Source: Pseudomonadota bacterium
GTDB taxonomy: Bacteria; Pseudomonadota; Alphaproteobacteria; Reyranellales; Reyranellaceae
DNA: 50,658 nt
Assembly (NCBI GenBank): GCA_023416135.1
Contig: JAEZIF010000397.1
Location: forward strand, 1 to 50,658
Reading direction: 5' to 3'
The position numbers and the translations under genes are program-made. Positions within the stretch are counted from its first letter, which is position 1. The number at the start of each line of letters is the position of its first letter. A model generated the notes under the pieces. The model ran no database searches and was not told the DNA's origin. It was given only the letters and a program-made list of their open reading frames with translations. Shown here in pieces: positions 6,383 through 14,942 of this stretch.

Positions 6383-6718
6383 TTATTTATCGACCATCAT
6401 GTTGCGGGTTGCAGCTGGCAACTTGACGACCAGCCCGTCGAGCGCATCGGTCATGCGGATCTGGCAGCCGAGTCGCGACGTGTGGGTGAGGCCGAAGGCG
6501 AGGTCGAGCATGTCCTCCTCGTCCTCGCTCGCGGGAGCGAGCTTGTCGAACCAGTCTTTGTCGACGACGACATGGCAGGTCGAGCAGGCAAGCGAGCCCT
6601 CGCAGGCTCCTTCTATGCCGATGTGATTGCGATGGGCGATCTCGAGCACACTGAGACCGAGCGGCGCCTCCACCTCCTTGCGCGAGCCATCCTTCAGAAT
6701 GAATGTCATCTTCGGCAT
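6383..6718 (-). CDS. fdx: ISC-type [2Fe-2S] ferredoxin
   Basis: This adrenodoxin-type ferredoxin supplies electrons for cluster assembly on IscU. The cluster ligands are seen in GACEGSLACSTCHVVV (C-x5-C-x2-C, near residues 39-48) and a fourth Cys in RLGCQIRM near 85. The EDEEDMLDLAFG loop is the acidic partner-binding helix of vertebrate-type ferredoxins. The start at 6718 gives the typical MPKMTF. An in-frame GTG at 6724 overlaps the hscA stop as GTGA and would add two residues, so either start is possible. It follows hscA directly in the operon. Confidence 0.93.
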   Translation of the reverse strand: MPKMTFILKDGSRKEVEAPLGLSVLEIAHRNHIGIEGACEGSLACSTCHVVVDKDWFDKLAPASEDEEDMLDLAFGLTHTSRLGCQIRMTDALDGLVVKLPAATRNMMVDK

Positions 6719-6720
6719 CG

Positions 6721-8628
6721 TCACTCGCCCGTCGGGTCTGCCACCCGGCTCTCCAGTTCGTTCACGGATTTGCCCGACAGCGCCTCGCGGATGCCGCGGT
6801 CCATGCGCCGCTCGGCGAACGGCTTGGACAGGGTCTCCAGCGCCTCGGCTGCGGCATTGATCTCGTCGCGATCCTCGCCGGCGATCGCGGACTCCAGACG
6901 CGCCCTGCCCCGGTCGAGCTCTGCGCGTTCGGCGGCATCGAGCAGTTTGCCGTCCTTGCCGAGCGCGGCATCGAGCGCCAGCAGGTTGCGTCGACCCTCG
7001 ACCTTGGCCTCGGTCAGCAGTCGGGCCGCCATGTCGGCCTCTGCATTCTCGAGGCTGTCGTAGAGCATGTCGGCCATGTCCTCGTGGCTCAGGCCATAGG
7101 ACGGCTTGACCTCGATGCGCTGCTGCACTCCGGTGGTGCGCTCCTCGGCCGAGACGGTGAGCAGGCCGTCGGCATCGACTGAGAAGCTGACGCGGATGCG
7201 CGCCGCACCCGCGGTCATGGGCGGGATGCCCAAAAGCTCGAAACGGGCCAGGCTGCGACAGTCGGCCACCATCTCGCGCTCGCCCTGCACGACGTGGATC
7301 GCCATGGCCGTCTGGCCATCCTGGTAGGTGGTGAAGTCCTGGGCGAGCTGCACGGGGATCGGGGTGTTGCGCGGCACGACCTTCTCGACGATGCCGCCCA
7401 TGGTCTCGAGCCCCAGCGACAATGGCGTGACGTCGAGCAGGAGCGTGTCGCCTCCGCCGGTCAGCGCCTCGGCCTGCAGGGCAGCGCCCAACGCCACGAC
7501 CTCGTCGGGGTCGATGTCGGTGAGCGGCGGCTTGCCGATCATCCTGCCAACCTCGGCGCGCACCAGCGGCACGCGCGTCGAGCCACCAACCAGCACGACG
7601 CCCTGTATCTCGGCCGCGGTCATGCCGGCATCGCCCAGCACATGGCGCGCGATGTCGAGCGTGCGCTTCACGTAGGCCGCGATCATTGCCTCGAATTCCG
7701 CCTTCGTCAGCGCATGGAACGACGGCACGCGCGAAAGCTCCAGACGGCCCGAGGCCTGGTCGCGGTCGGAGAGCTGCTCCTTCATATGGCGGGCAAGGGT
7801 CAGCGCGGCCTTCACCGCCGCTTCGTCGACCTGGTCGCCGAGCCCGTCCTTCTTGCGCTCCGCCAGCATGCGCTCGGCGATGGCGCGATCGAAATCGTCG
7901 CCGCCCAGCGCGGTGTCGCCGCCGGTCGCCAGCACCTGGAACACCCCCTTCTCCAGGCGCAGCAGGGAGAAGTCGAAGGTGCCGCCACCCAGGTCGTAGA
8001 CCGCGTAGAGACCCTCCGAGCCCTTGTCCAAGCCGTAGGCCAGCGCCGCCGCCGTCGGCTCGTTCACGAGGCGCAGCACTTCCAGGCCGGCGACTCGCGC
8101 GGCATCGCGGGTCGCCGTGCGTGCGGCATCATCGAAGTAGGCAGGCACGGTGATGACCGCGCGCTCGACGGGCTTGTCCAGCGCCTCCTCGGCGCGCTTG
8201 CGCAGCGCCTTCAGGATCTCGGCCGAGATCTCGACCGGCGAGCGCGCCTTGCCGGCGATGCGCAGTTTCACCATGTCGGTCTCGCCGCTGCCCGGCTCGA
8301 CCTCGTAGGGCAGCACGCCCGCCACCGCATGCAGGTCGGCGGCGCCGCGGCCCATCAAACGCTTCACCGAGGCGACGACATTCGTGGGCTCCTGTGCCAG
8401 CAGCAGGCGCGCCTCGTCGCCCACCAGCACGCCGCCCGACGATGGATAGGCCACCACCGACGGAACCATCGCGTTGCCGGACTCGTCGTGCAGCGCAGCG
8501 GGCTTGCCCTCGCGGGCGATCGCCACCACCGAATTGGTCGTGCCGAGATCGATGCCGACCGCCAGCGAGCCTTCGCCGGCATGAGGCAATGGCGTTTCGC
8601 CCGGCTCGTGGATCTCCATCAAGGTCAT
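6721..8628 (-). CDS. hscA: HscA, Hsp70-type chaperone for Fe-S cluster transfer
   Basis: The 635-residue ATPase works with HscB to release clusters from IscU. It opens with the Hsp70 phosphate-binding signature GIDLGTTNSVV (about 25-35), followed by VYDLGGGTFDFSLL and VVLVGGSTRVPLVRAEV. The substrate-binding domain begins near DVTPLSLGLETMGG, and a helical lid ends the protein. No EEVD-type tail is present, as expected for HscA. The ATG overlaps the hscB stop as ATGA, so the two chaperones are coupled. The short N-terminal extension before the ATPase domain is normal for this family. Confidence 0.96.
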   Translation of the reverse strand: MTLMEIHEPGETPLPHAGEGSLAVGIDLGTTNSVVAIAREGKPAALHDESGNAMVPSVVAYPSSGGVLVGDEARLLLAQEPTNVVASVKRLMGRGAADLHAVAGVLPYEVEPGSGETDMVKLRIAGKARSPVEISAEILKALRKRAEEALDKPVERAVITVPAYFDDAARTATRDAARVAGLEVLRLVNEPTAAALAYGLDKGSEGLYAVYDLGGGTFDFSLLRLEKGVFQVLATGGDTALGGDDFDRAIAERMLAERKKDGLGDQVDEAAVKAALTLARHMKEQLSDRDQASGRLELSRVPSFHALTKAEFEAMIAAYVKRTLDIARHVLGDAGMTAAEIQGVVLVGGSTRVPLVRAEVGRMIGKPPLTDIDPDEVVALGAALQAEALTGGGDTLLLDVTPLSLGLETMGGIVEKVVPRNTPIPVQLAQDFTTYQDGQTAMAIHVVQGEREMVADCRSLARFELLGIPPMTAGAARIRVSFSVDADGLLTVSAEERTTGVQQRIEVKPSYGLSHEDMADMLYDSLENAEADMAARLLTEAKVEGRRNLLALDAALGKDGKLLDAAERAELDRGRARLESAIAGEDRDEINAAAEALETLSKPFAERRMDRGIREALSGKSVNELESRVADPTGE

Positions 8629-9137
8629 GCGGTCGACCGTTCAATGTTCATGCGCCGCGCACGTGCCTCCTCGGCGAACTTGTCGAGGTAGCGCAGGCGA
8701 AGGAGCGCCTTTCTGATGGCTGGCTTGTCCTCTGCCAAGAACAAACCACCCAGGCCCTCGAGGGATGCCGTCATGTCGGTGCGCGCCTTGGCCGCGAGCG
8801 CATCGACCGCTTCGATCGAGCCCGCCTCGTGCAGTTCCTCGCGCGCTTCCATGGCTTCCATCAAGAGCTCCGGATCGTCGATCGTCTTGCCGTCGCCGGG
8901 CAGCTCCACGCCCAAGAGTTCGGCGAGATAGACGGCGCGGCTGAGAGGATCCTTCAGCGTCCGATACGCGTCGTTCAGGGCCGCCGCTTCGGCCGAGGCC
9001 CTGGCGCGCTCCGCCGCCGGCTTGGCGACGAAGCGGTCGGGATGCCACTGGCGCTGGAGCGCAAAATAGGCCCGGTCGAGCGACGCGGGCTCCAGATCGA
9101 GCGCCGCCGGCAGTCCCAGCCGCGCGAAGTGATCCAT
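8625..9137 (-). CDS. hscB: HscB, J-domain co-chaperone
   Basis: A 170-residue J protein that delivers IscU to HscA. The J-domain lies at the N-terminus with the HPD motif at residues 32-34 (WHPDRF), followed by the helix AAALNDAYRTLKDPLSRAVY. The C-terminal three-helix HSCB oligomerisation domain (about 75-165) contains DPELLMEAMEAREEL, the IscU-binding helix, and ends with ALLRLRYLDKFAEE. The N-terminal zinc finger of some eukaryotic forms is absent, as in most bacteria. It starts 7 nt after iscA and overlaps hscA by 4 nt. Confidence 0.95.
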   Translation of the reverse strand: MDHFARLGLPAALDLEPASLDRAYFALQRQWHPDRFVAKPAAERARASAEAAALNDAYRTLKDPLSRAVYLAELLGVELPGDGKTIDDPELLMEAMEAREELHEAGSIEAVDALAAKARTDMTASLEGLGGLFLAEDKPAIRKALLRLRYLDKFAEEARARRMNIERSTA

Positions 9138-9144
9138 GACCCGA

Positions 9145-9543
9145 TCAGACGTGGAAGGATTCGCCGCAGCCGCAGCGGCCCTTCTCGTTGGGGTTCTTGA
9201 ACACGAAACCCGACTTCAGCTTCTCTTCCTCGTAGTCCATCACCGTGCCGATCAGGAACAGCGAGGCCTTGGGGTCGATCAGGAGCTTCACGCCCCCGGT
9301 CTCGACGACCTCGTCCATCGGTTCCTGCTTGTCGGCATATTCCAGCGTATAGGAGAGGCCTGAGCAGCCCTTGGTGCGCACGCCGATGCGGATGCCGGCG
9401 GTTTCCTTGCCGCGCTTCTCGATCAGCGCCTTCACGTGCTCGGCGGCGGCCGGAGTCACCGACATGACCTGCGGACGCGGCCGGCGCGGCTTGGCAGCCG
9501 GCGCAGCAGGCTTGGGGGCTTCGGTCGTCGTGGACGTGCTCAT
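9145..9543 (-). CDS. iscA: IscA, A-type Fe-S carrier
   Basis: IscA accepts clusters or iron and passes them to [4Fe-4S] targets. The three conserved cysteines are Cys60 in KGCSGLSY and Cys124/Cys126 in CGCGESF at the C-terminus. A 26-residue Ala/Pro/Lys-rich extension precedes the family start (MSVTPAAAEHVKALI), longer than the usual about 107 residues; a start at the internal Met27 would remove it. ATG 9543 is used because GAGAGA lies upstream; an in-frame GTG at 9552 is a weaker option. The gene lies between iscU and hscB. Confidence 0.94.
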   Translation of the reverse strand: MSTSTTTEAPKPAAPAAKPRRPRPQVMSVTPAAAEHVKALIEKRGKETAGIRIGVRTKGCSGLSYTLEYADKQEPMDEVVETGGVKLLIDPKASLFLIGTVMDYEEEKLKSGFVFKNPNEKGRCGCGESFHV

Positions 9544-9578
9544 GACACACACTCTCTCTAAGCTACTCGGCCTGAAAG

Positions 9579-9971
9579 CTACTCAGCCTTCTTGACGGTC
9601 TTGGCTCGATAGTCGGCAATCGCCGCCTTGATCGCGTCCTCGGCCAGGACCGAGCAGTGGATCTTCACCGGCGGCAGCGCCAGGTGCTTGGCGATGTCGG
9701 TGTTCTTGATGGTCTCGGCCTCGTCGATCGTCTTGCCCTTGACCCACTCGGTGACGAGCGAGCTGGAGGCGATCGCCGAGCCGCAGCCGAAGGTCTTGAA
9801 CTTGGCGTCCTCGATCAGGCCGTCGGCGCCGACCTTGATCTGCAGTTTCATGACGTCGCCGCAGGCCGGCGCGCCCACCAGACCGGTGCCGACATCCTCC
9901 GAACTCTTGTCGAGCGACCCGATGTTGCGCGGGTTCTCGTAGTGATCGATCAGCTTGTCGCTGTAAGCCAT
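9579..9971 (-). CDS. iscU: IscU, Fe-S scaffold protein
   Basis: The scaffold on which [2Fe-2S] clusters are built. All ligands are present: Cys37 and Asp39 (GAPACGDVM), Cys63 (FGCGSAIASSS), His105 and Cys106 (KIHCSVLAEDAIKAAI). The LPPVK motif just before His105 is the HscA recognition sequence, which ties it to the hscBA genes downstream. Length 130 residues is normal. It follows iscS by 30 nt. Confidence 0.97.
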   Translation of the reverse strand: MAYSDKLIDHYENPRNIGSLDKSSEDVGTGLVGAPACGDVMKLQIKVGADGLIEDAKFKTFGCGSAIASSSLVTEWVKGKTIDEAETIKNTDIAKHLALPPVKIHCSVLAEDAIKAAIADYRAKTVKKAE

Positions 9972-10001
9972 GACACTCTCCTCAATTTCGACGGGCGCGC
10001 C

Positions 10002-11240
10002 CTAGTGGGCAGCCCATTCGATGGACTTCAAATCGATGCCTTCCTGGGCCATCTCCCAGAGCGGGCTCATCTCGCGTAGCTTTTTCACGTGGCGCACCAG
10101 CTCCTCGACGGCGGTGTCGACCTCATGTTCGGTGGTGAACCGGCCGAGCCCGATACGAAGCGAAGTGTGCGCCAGCTCCTCGTCGACGCCGAGCGCGCGC
10201 AATACGTAGCTCGGCTCCAGCGAGGCCGAGGTGCAGGCCGAGCCCGATGACACCGCCAGGTTCTTGATGCCCATCATCAGCGACTCGCCTTCGACGTACG
10301 CGAAGCTGATGTTGAGGTTGCCCGGGATGCGACGCTCGAGGTCGCCGTTGACGAAGATCTCGGGCAAGCGGTCCTGAAGGCCCTTCAGCATGCGCTGCTG
10401 CAGCTTGGTGAGGCGCTTGGCCTCCTCGTCCATCTCCTTCATGGCGATCTCGGCAGCCTCGCCCAGCCCGACGCAGAGCGGCGTCGGCAGCGTGCCCGAG
10501 CGGAAGCCTCGCTCCTGGCCGCCGCCCACGATCAGCGGCACCAGCCGAACGCGCGGCTTGCGGCGCACATAGAGCGCACCGATGCCCTTGGGCCCGTAGA
10601 TCTTGTGACCCGAGATGCTGAGCAGATCGATGTTCATCGCCTCGACGTCGAGCGGGATCTTGCCGGCGGCCTGCGCCGCATCGGTATGGAAGAACACCTT
10701 CTTCTCGCGGCAGATCTTGCCGATCTCCGCCAGCGGCTGGATGACGCCGATCTCGTTGTTCACCGCCATGACCGACACCACCACCGTCTTGTCGGTGATG
10801 GCCGCGCGCAGCGCCTCGAGATCGATCAGGCCGTTCTTCTGGACCGGCAGGTAGGTCACCTCGAAGCCCTGCTGCTCGAGATGGCGGCAGGTATCGAGCA
10901 CGCACTTGTGCTCGGTCACGGTGGTGACGATGTGGTTCTTGCGGTCCTTGTAGAACTCGGCGACGCCGCGGATGGCGAGGTTGTTCGATTCGGTGGCGCC
11001 CGAAGTGAAGATCACTTCCTTCTCGTCGGCACCGATCAGCTTGGCGACCTGACCACGAGCCTTCTCTACGCCCTCCTCGGCCTGCCAACCGTAGGAATGG
11101 CTGCGCGAATGCGGGTTGCCGAACTGATGGGTGAAGTACGGCATCATCGCTTCCAGGACCCGCGGGTCCATCGGCGTCGTGGCCTGGTAGTCGAGGTAGA
11201 TGGGCTGGTCGTTGCGCCGGATCTGGGTATGGACGTTCAT
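10002..11240 (-). CDS. iscS: IscS cysteine desulfurase
   Basis: A PLP enzyme that takes sulfur from cysteine as a persulfide and hands it to IscU and to thiolation enzymes such as MnmA. It is a group I desulfurase: the PLP lysine is Lys213 (SISGHKIYGPKG) and the persulfide Cys336 lies on the long mobile loop (SSGSACTSASLEPSYVLRALG). The 412-residue length matches IscS. It begins 18 nt after the stop of the NifS-like gene and is followed by iscU. Confidence 0.97.
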   Translation of the reverse strand: MNVHTQIRRNDQPIYLDYQATTPMDPRVLEAMMPYFTHQFGNPHSRSHSYGWQAEEGVEKARGQVAKLIGADEKEVIFTSGATESNNLAIRGVAEFYKDRKNHIVTTVTEHKCVLDTCRHLEQQGFEVTYLPVQKNGLIDLEALRAAITDKTVVVSVMAVNNEIGVIQPLAEIGKICREKKVFFHTDAAQAAGKIPLDVEAMNIDLLSISGHKIYGPKGIGALYVRRKPRVRLVPLIVGGGQERGFRSGTLPTPLCVGLGEAAEIAMKEMDEEAKRLTKLQQRMLKGLQDRLPEIFVNGDLERRIPGNLNISFAYVEGESLMMGIKNLAVSSGSACTSASLEPSYVLRALGVDEELAHTSLRIGLGRFTTEHEVDTAVEELVRHVKKLREMSPLWEMAQEGIDLKSIEWAAH

Positions 11241-11258
11241 GCTAACCCCTTGAAATTA

Positions 11259-12374
11259 CTAGGCCGCACGGGCACTGGCAATATCCGACTTACCTGCTCG
11301 GATATATAGGTCCCGCCAGGCTGCAATCAAGCGATCGATATCGCCGGATTGCGAGTTCCAGCCGAAGCTTATTCTGATCGCCGAGCCCGCCTCGGCATCT
11401 TCTATTCCCATGGCCGCCAGCACCGCCGAACGGTGCACCTTGCCCGACGAGCAGGCCGAGCCCGCGCTGACGCAGACACCGGCAAGATCGAGCGCCATGA
11501 CCTGGATATCGGCCGCAACCCCCGGCATGGAGATGCAGGTCGTGTTGGGCAGTCGTCCGACGCCGGCACTGTAGACGCGAGCACGCGGAGCGATCGCGCG
11601 CAGCGCCGCCTCGGCGCGATTGCGCAGCGTCGAGTCGAGGCCACTTGCCGCAGCAGCGGCTGCACCGAAGCCCACGATGCCGGAGAGGTTCTCGGTGCCG
11701 GCGCGGCGATTGCTTTCCTGGCCGCCGCCGTAGCGGCTCGAGGCGAACGGCGCCTCGGCCCGCACGATCAACGCGCCGGCTCCGGTCGGCCCGCCGAGCT
11801 TGTGGGCGGCCAGGCTGAGATAATCGATGCCAATACCGTGCAGATCGACCGGAATCTTGCCGACCGCCTGTACCGCGTCGCAATGCACCAGCGCCCCGGC
11901 CTTGCGGGCGATTCGCACGACATCGGCCATCGGCTGCAGCACGCCGGTCTCGTTGTTGGCGAACATCACCGACAGCAGCGCGGGTTCATGCGAAGCGGCG
12001 AGCTTGCGCTCCAGCACCGCGAGATCGAGCACGCCCTCACCATCGACCGGCACGACCTCGGCATCGGGCACGGCGCGCCGCACGCTCTCGTGCTCGATCG
12101 ACGAGATCAGCACGCGCCTGCGGCCGCTGCCGGCAAGCGCCATGTTGTTGGCCTCGGTACCGCCCGACGTGAAGATCACCTCCGCCGGCAACGCGCCGAC
12201 CCGCTCAGCCACCTGCCGGCGCGCCTTGTCGACGAGGCTTCGCGCTCTTCGACCTGCAGCGTGCACCGCCGACGGATTGCCGCCCGTCCGCAATGCCTCG
12301 GCCATGGCGTCGAACGCCTGCGGACGCAGAGGGCTGGTGGCGTTGTGATCGAGGTACACGGACGCGGCGGGCAT
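11259..12374 (-). CDS. Second NifS/IscS-like cysteine desulfurase
   Basis: A 371-residue class V PLP enzyme between iscR and iscS. It keeps the active-site parts: His95 (SIEHESV), the Asp166 region (HCDAVQAVGK), PLP Lys192 (LAAHKLGGPTGAG) and Cys308 (VCVSAGSACSSGKVHRSAV). It is clearly shorter and divergent from the neighbouring IscS, so it is not a recent copy. Rickettsial and some other alphaproteobacterial ISC operons also hold two desulfurase genes here. Its own sulfur acceptor is unknown; supplying a pool for tRNA or cofactor thiolation is inference. It lies 18 nt after iscR. Confidence 0.92.
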   Translation of the reverse strand: MPAASVYLDHNATSPLRPQAFDAMAEALRTGGNPSAVHAAGRRARSLVDKARRQVAERVGALPAEVIFTSGGTEANNMALAGSGRRRVLISSIEHESVRRAVPDAEVVPVDGEGVLDLAVLERKLAASHEPALLSVMFANNETGVLQPMADVVRIARKAGALVHCDAVQAVGKIPVDLHGIGIDYLSLAAHKLGGPTGAGALIVRAEAPFASSRYGGGQESNRRAGTENLSGIVGFGAAAAAASGLDSTLRNRAEAALRAIAPRARVYSAGVGRLPNTTCISMPGVAADIQVMALDLAGVCVSAGSACSSGKVHRSAVLAAMGIEDAEAGSAIRISFGWNSQSGDIDRLIAAWRDLYIRAGKSDIASARAA

Positions 12375-12392
12375 TTGGGCTGGCCTTGACTG

Positions 12393-12878
12393 TCAGCTGG
12401 CAGCGGCCATCGAGGAATCGTTGTTGGCCGCGGCAGAAGCAGCGGGCGCCTCGGCAATGCGCGGCGCCAGACGGCGCTCCAGCACATCGAGCAGGGTCAC
12501 CGAGCTCAGGAAGGCATGGATCTGGTTGCCCAGCTCCTCCCACAGGTCGTGCGTCAGACACTTGCTGCGGTCGGCGCGGCAGCCGGTGGCACCCATCTCG
12601 GTGCAGCGCGTCGCCTTGATCGGCTCGTCGACCGCGAGAATGATCTCGGATACCCGCGTCTCGGCCGAACCGCGGGCCAGGCGATAGCCGCCACCCGGAC
12701 CGCGTACGCTCTTCACCAGGCCGGCGCGGCGCAGGCGGGCAAAAAGCTGCTCCAGATACGACAAAGAGATTTCCTGCCGGGTCGCGATATCAGACAACGA
12801 CACCGGCTTGGCCTGCGCATGACGCGCCAGATCGACCATCGCCATGACGGCGTAACGACCCTTGGTGCTGAGCTTCAC
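12393..12878 (-). CDS. iscR: IscR, Fe-S-sensing Rrf2-family repressor
   Basis: A 161-residue Rrf2 regulator that binds DNA differently with and without its [2Fe-2S] cluster. The winged helix occupies about 1-70 (KLSTKGRYAVMAMVDLARH; ISLSYLEQLFARLRRAGLV; RGPGGGYRLAR). The cluster ligands are Cys92, Cys100, Cys107 and His110, spaced C-x7-C-x6-C-x2-H, slightly wider than the x5/x5 spacing of E. coli. The frame is open 53 codons further upstream, but GTG 12878 is chosen because AGGAGG lies just before it and MKLSTKGRYA is the family start. It heads the ISC operon and has an IscR-type site about 140 bp upstream. Confidence 0.95.
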   Translation of the reverse strand: MKLSTKGRYAVMAMVDLARHAQAKPVSLSDIATRQEISLSYLEQLFARLRRAGLVKSVRGPGGGYRLARGSAETRVSEIILAVDEPIKATRCTEMGATGCRADRSKCLTHDLWEELGNQIHAFLSSVTLLDVLERRLAPRIAEAPAASAAANNDSSMAAAS

Positions 12879-13016
12879 AGCATCCTCCTCGCGCCGGCTC
12901 GGGGCCGGCCGTCTGTCCGAACGCCTAAAGTTCTTGAAAACCAAGGCGTTACTGCGATATTGCGGTCCTCCAGACAGGGATCTGGGGAAAAACCGACTGA
13001 ACAGCTCGGGTTTAAT

Positions 13017-13041
13017 AAACCCGACTGAGTTGGTCAAGTAT
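13017..13041 (-). promoter_or_regulatory. IscR type-1 operator upstream of iscR
   Basis: The 25 bp on the minus strand run ATACTTGACC, then AACT, then CAGTCGGGTTT. About 22 positions agree with the E. coli type-1 IscR consensus (ATASYTGACT-RWWW-YAGTCRRSTAT). A TTGACC inside it can act as a -35, so bound IscR would block the promoter, giving autorepression. A half-site with the same TTCAGTCGG word recurs at about 12993-13001. The perfect palindrome GGGTTTATTAAACCC (13008-13022) overlaps one edge and supplies the A/T-rich -10 region. This consensus comes from gamma-proteobacteria; conservation here is inference. Confidence 0.7.
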
Positions 13042-13113
13042 CAAGAATCCCCCGAAAAATGCTGCTCCGGCCCGCGTCCGGCTGCCAATAATGAGGGAAA
13101 GACCGGAGTCTAG

Positions 13114-13788
13114 ATGCCTGATGTGATGTTCACCGGCCCGGAAGGTCGGCTCGAGGGGCGCTATCACCAGAGCAAGGAAGAGCATGCGCCGATAGCGCTG
13201 ATCCTCCATCCTCACCCGCAATATGGCGGGACGATGAACCACAAGGTGGTGTTCTCGCTGTTCCATGTGTTCGTCAATCGCGGCTTCTCGGTGCTGCGCT
13301 TCAACACCCGTGGCGTGGGCCGCAGCCAAGGTCGCTTCGACAACGGCATGGGCGAGCTGTCGGACGCGGCCGCTGCGCTCGACTGGCTGCAGGGCATGAA
13401 TGCCGATGCCAAGTCGTGCTGGATCGCCGGCTACTCGTTCGGCGCCTGGATCGGCATGCAGCTCCTGATGCGCCGGCCGGAGATCGACTGCTTCGTCTCG
13501 GTGTCGCCGCCTGCCAACTCCTACGACTTCGCCTTCCTCGCGCCCTGCCCCTCCTCGGGCCTGATCGTGGGCGCGGAGAAGGACGAGGTCGTGCCGCTCG
13601 CCGACATTCAGAAGCTGGTGGCGCGGCTGTCGCTGCAGAAGGGCATCACGGTGGAATCGCGCACCATCAAGGGCGCCAACCACTTCTATCACGACTCGCT
13701 CGACAAGCTCGCCATCGAGGTCGACAGGTACGTCGCCAGGTGCCTGGTCAATCCGCCGGGCCGCGCGACCAGCAACAAGGAGCCTTAA
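13114..13788 (+). CDS. Alpha/beta hydrolase (COG2945-type)
   Basis: A 224-residue cytosolic alpha/beta hydrolase of the short bacterial type. HPHPQYGG near residue 33 is the family's oxyanion region. The nucleophile elbow is AGYSFGAWIG (Ser about 107), an acid lies in GAEKDEVVP, and the catalytic His is in IKGANHFYHD near the end. These hydrolases are small esterases of uncertain substrate. It is divergent from iscR and overlaps the end of anmK tail to tail (TTAA shared by both stops). The start is the first ATG after the iscR promoter region. Confidence 0.85.
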   Translation: MPDVMFTGPEGRLEGRYHQSKEEHAPIALILHPHPQYGGTMNHKVVFSLFHVFVNRGFSVLRFNTRGVGRSQGRFDNGMGELSDAAAALDWLQGMNADAKSCWIAGYSFGAWIGMQLLMRRPEIDCFVSVSPPANSYDFAFLAPCPSSGLIVGAEKDEVVPLADIQKLVARLSLQKGITVESRTIKGANHFYHDSLDKLAIEVDRYVARCLVNPPGRATSNKEP

Positions 13789-14867
13789 GGCTCGTCGAGA
13801 CGGCCGCCCGTCAGCGGACGCGGAGCGCCGGTCGTTCCGGGAAAGGTGATCGGCAGCCCGCGCAGCGAGCGCACGGCAAGGAACGCGAACGCCTGCGCCT
13901 CGAGTGCATCGCCGTTCCAGCCGAGGCTGTCGGCCGTGACCACGGTGCTGCGCGTCTCCTCGGCAATGGCCGTCAGCAGGGTCGGGTTGCGCGCACCGCC
14001 GCCCGACGTCACCCACTGCGCAACCGGCATCGGGAAATGGCGCGCCGCCAGGGCGATGGCGCGTGCCGTGCCGCGTGTCAGCGTGGCGGCACCGTCGGCG
14101 ACGCTGAGGCCCTCGGCCCACGAATCGTTGAAGTCGCCGCGATCGAGCGACTTCGGCGGCTTCGCCGCGAAGTAGCGATGCTCGCTGAAGCGCTCGACCC
14201 GAGCGCGATCGACCTTGCCCGACGCCGCGAGCGCGCCGTCACGATCGAAGAGCAGGCCGGCGCGCCGCGCGCACCAATCGTCGATCGGCGCGTTGCCCGG
14301 CCCGGTATCGAAGGCGAGCAGCGAGCCATCGGCACCGATCCAGGTGACGTTGCCGACGCCGCCGATGTTCACCACGGCGAGCGGCTTCGGCAGGTCGTGC
14401 GCCAGCGCGGCATGATAGACCGGCACCAGCGGCGCCCCCTGCCCACCCGCCTTCACGTCGGCGATGCGCAGGTCGCTCACGACCTTCACACCGGTGGCCC
14501 GCGCCAGCGCCGCTCCGTCGCCGATCTGCCAGGTGAAGCGCCGCTCCGGCCGATGAGTGATCGTCTGTCCATGGAAGCCCACGACATCGAGCGTCGCGAG
14601 CGACGTGCCGCTTTCTCGCGACCAACGCTTCACGGCCTCGACATGGGCTTCGGTCACCGCCCGCTCGGCAGCCCGCGTCGTATCGCTGGGGCGCTCTGCA
14701 CCGAAAGCTGCCCGGATCTGCCGGCGCACGTCGTCGGCATAGGGCACCGTCAGGAAACTGCCGAAAGACCTCGCCTGCTCGCCGTCTGTTTCGATCAGAG
14801 CCACGTCGACGCCGTCGACGGAGGTGCCGCTCATCAGGCCGAGGGCGCGCAGGGAGGGTGACGGCAT
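13785..14867 (-). CDS. anmK: Anhydro-N-acetylmuramic acid kinase AnmK
   Basis: AnmK hydrolyses and phosphorylates anhydro-MurNAc to MurNAc-6-phosphate in peptidoglycan recycling. The 360-residue protein has the opening LGLMSGTSVDGVDVALIETDG (about 9-29), the ATP-binding and sugar-binding loops (VVGFHGQTITHRPE; VNIGGVGNVTWIG; FDTGPGNAPIDDW) and the closing GGGARNPTLL stretch. All are typical of the ASKHA-fold AnmK. It ends convergent with the alpha/beta hydrolase, sharing four bases. It is divergent from tyrS with about 75 bp between them. Confidence 0.95.
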   Translation of the reverse strand: MPSPSLRALGLMSGTSVDGVDVALIETDGEQARSFGSFLTVPYADDVRRQIRAAFGAERPSDTTRAAERAVTEAHVEAVKRWSRESGTSLATLDVVGFHGQTITHRPERRFTWQIGDGAALARATGVKVVSDLRIADVKAGGQGAPLVPVYHAALAHDLPKPLAVVNIGGVGNVTWIGADGSLLAFDTGPGNAPIDDWCARRAGLLFDRDGALAASGKVDRARVERFSEHRYFAAKPPKSLDRGDFNDSWAEGLSVADGAATLTRGTARAIALAARHFPMPVAQWVTSGGGARNPTLLTAIAEETRSTVVTADSLGWNGDALEAQAFAFLAVRSLRGLPITFPGTTGAPRPLTGGRLDEP

Positions 14868-14942
14868 ACGCGGTGCAGGTCCGTTGAGGCTCGCTCGGCC
14901 CCGTGTTAAACCCCCGGCCCTTCAGGGACAACAGGCGAACAG

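Noticed and set aside
7294..8691. Plus-strand open frame opposite hscA
   Set aside because: HscA is certain from Hsp70 signatures; the opposite frame has only shadow composition.
12879..13037. Longer IscR N-terminus
   Set aside because: The extension crosses the IscR-type operator and lacks homology. GTG 12878 has AGGAGG and gives the family start.
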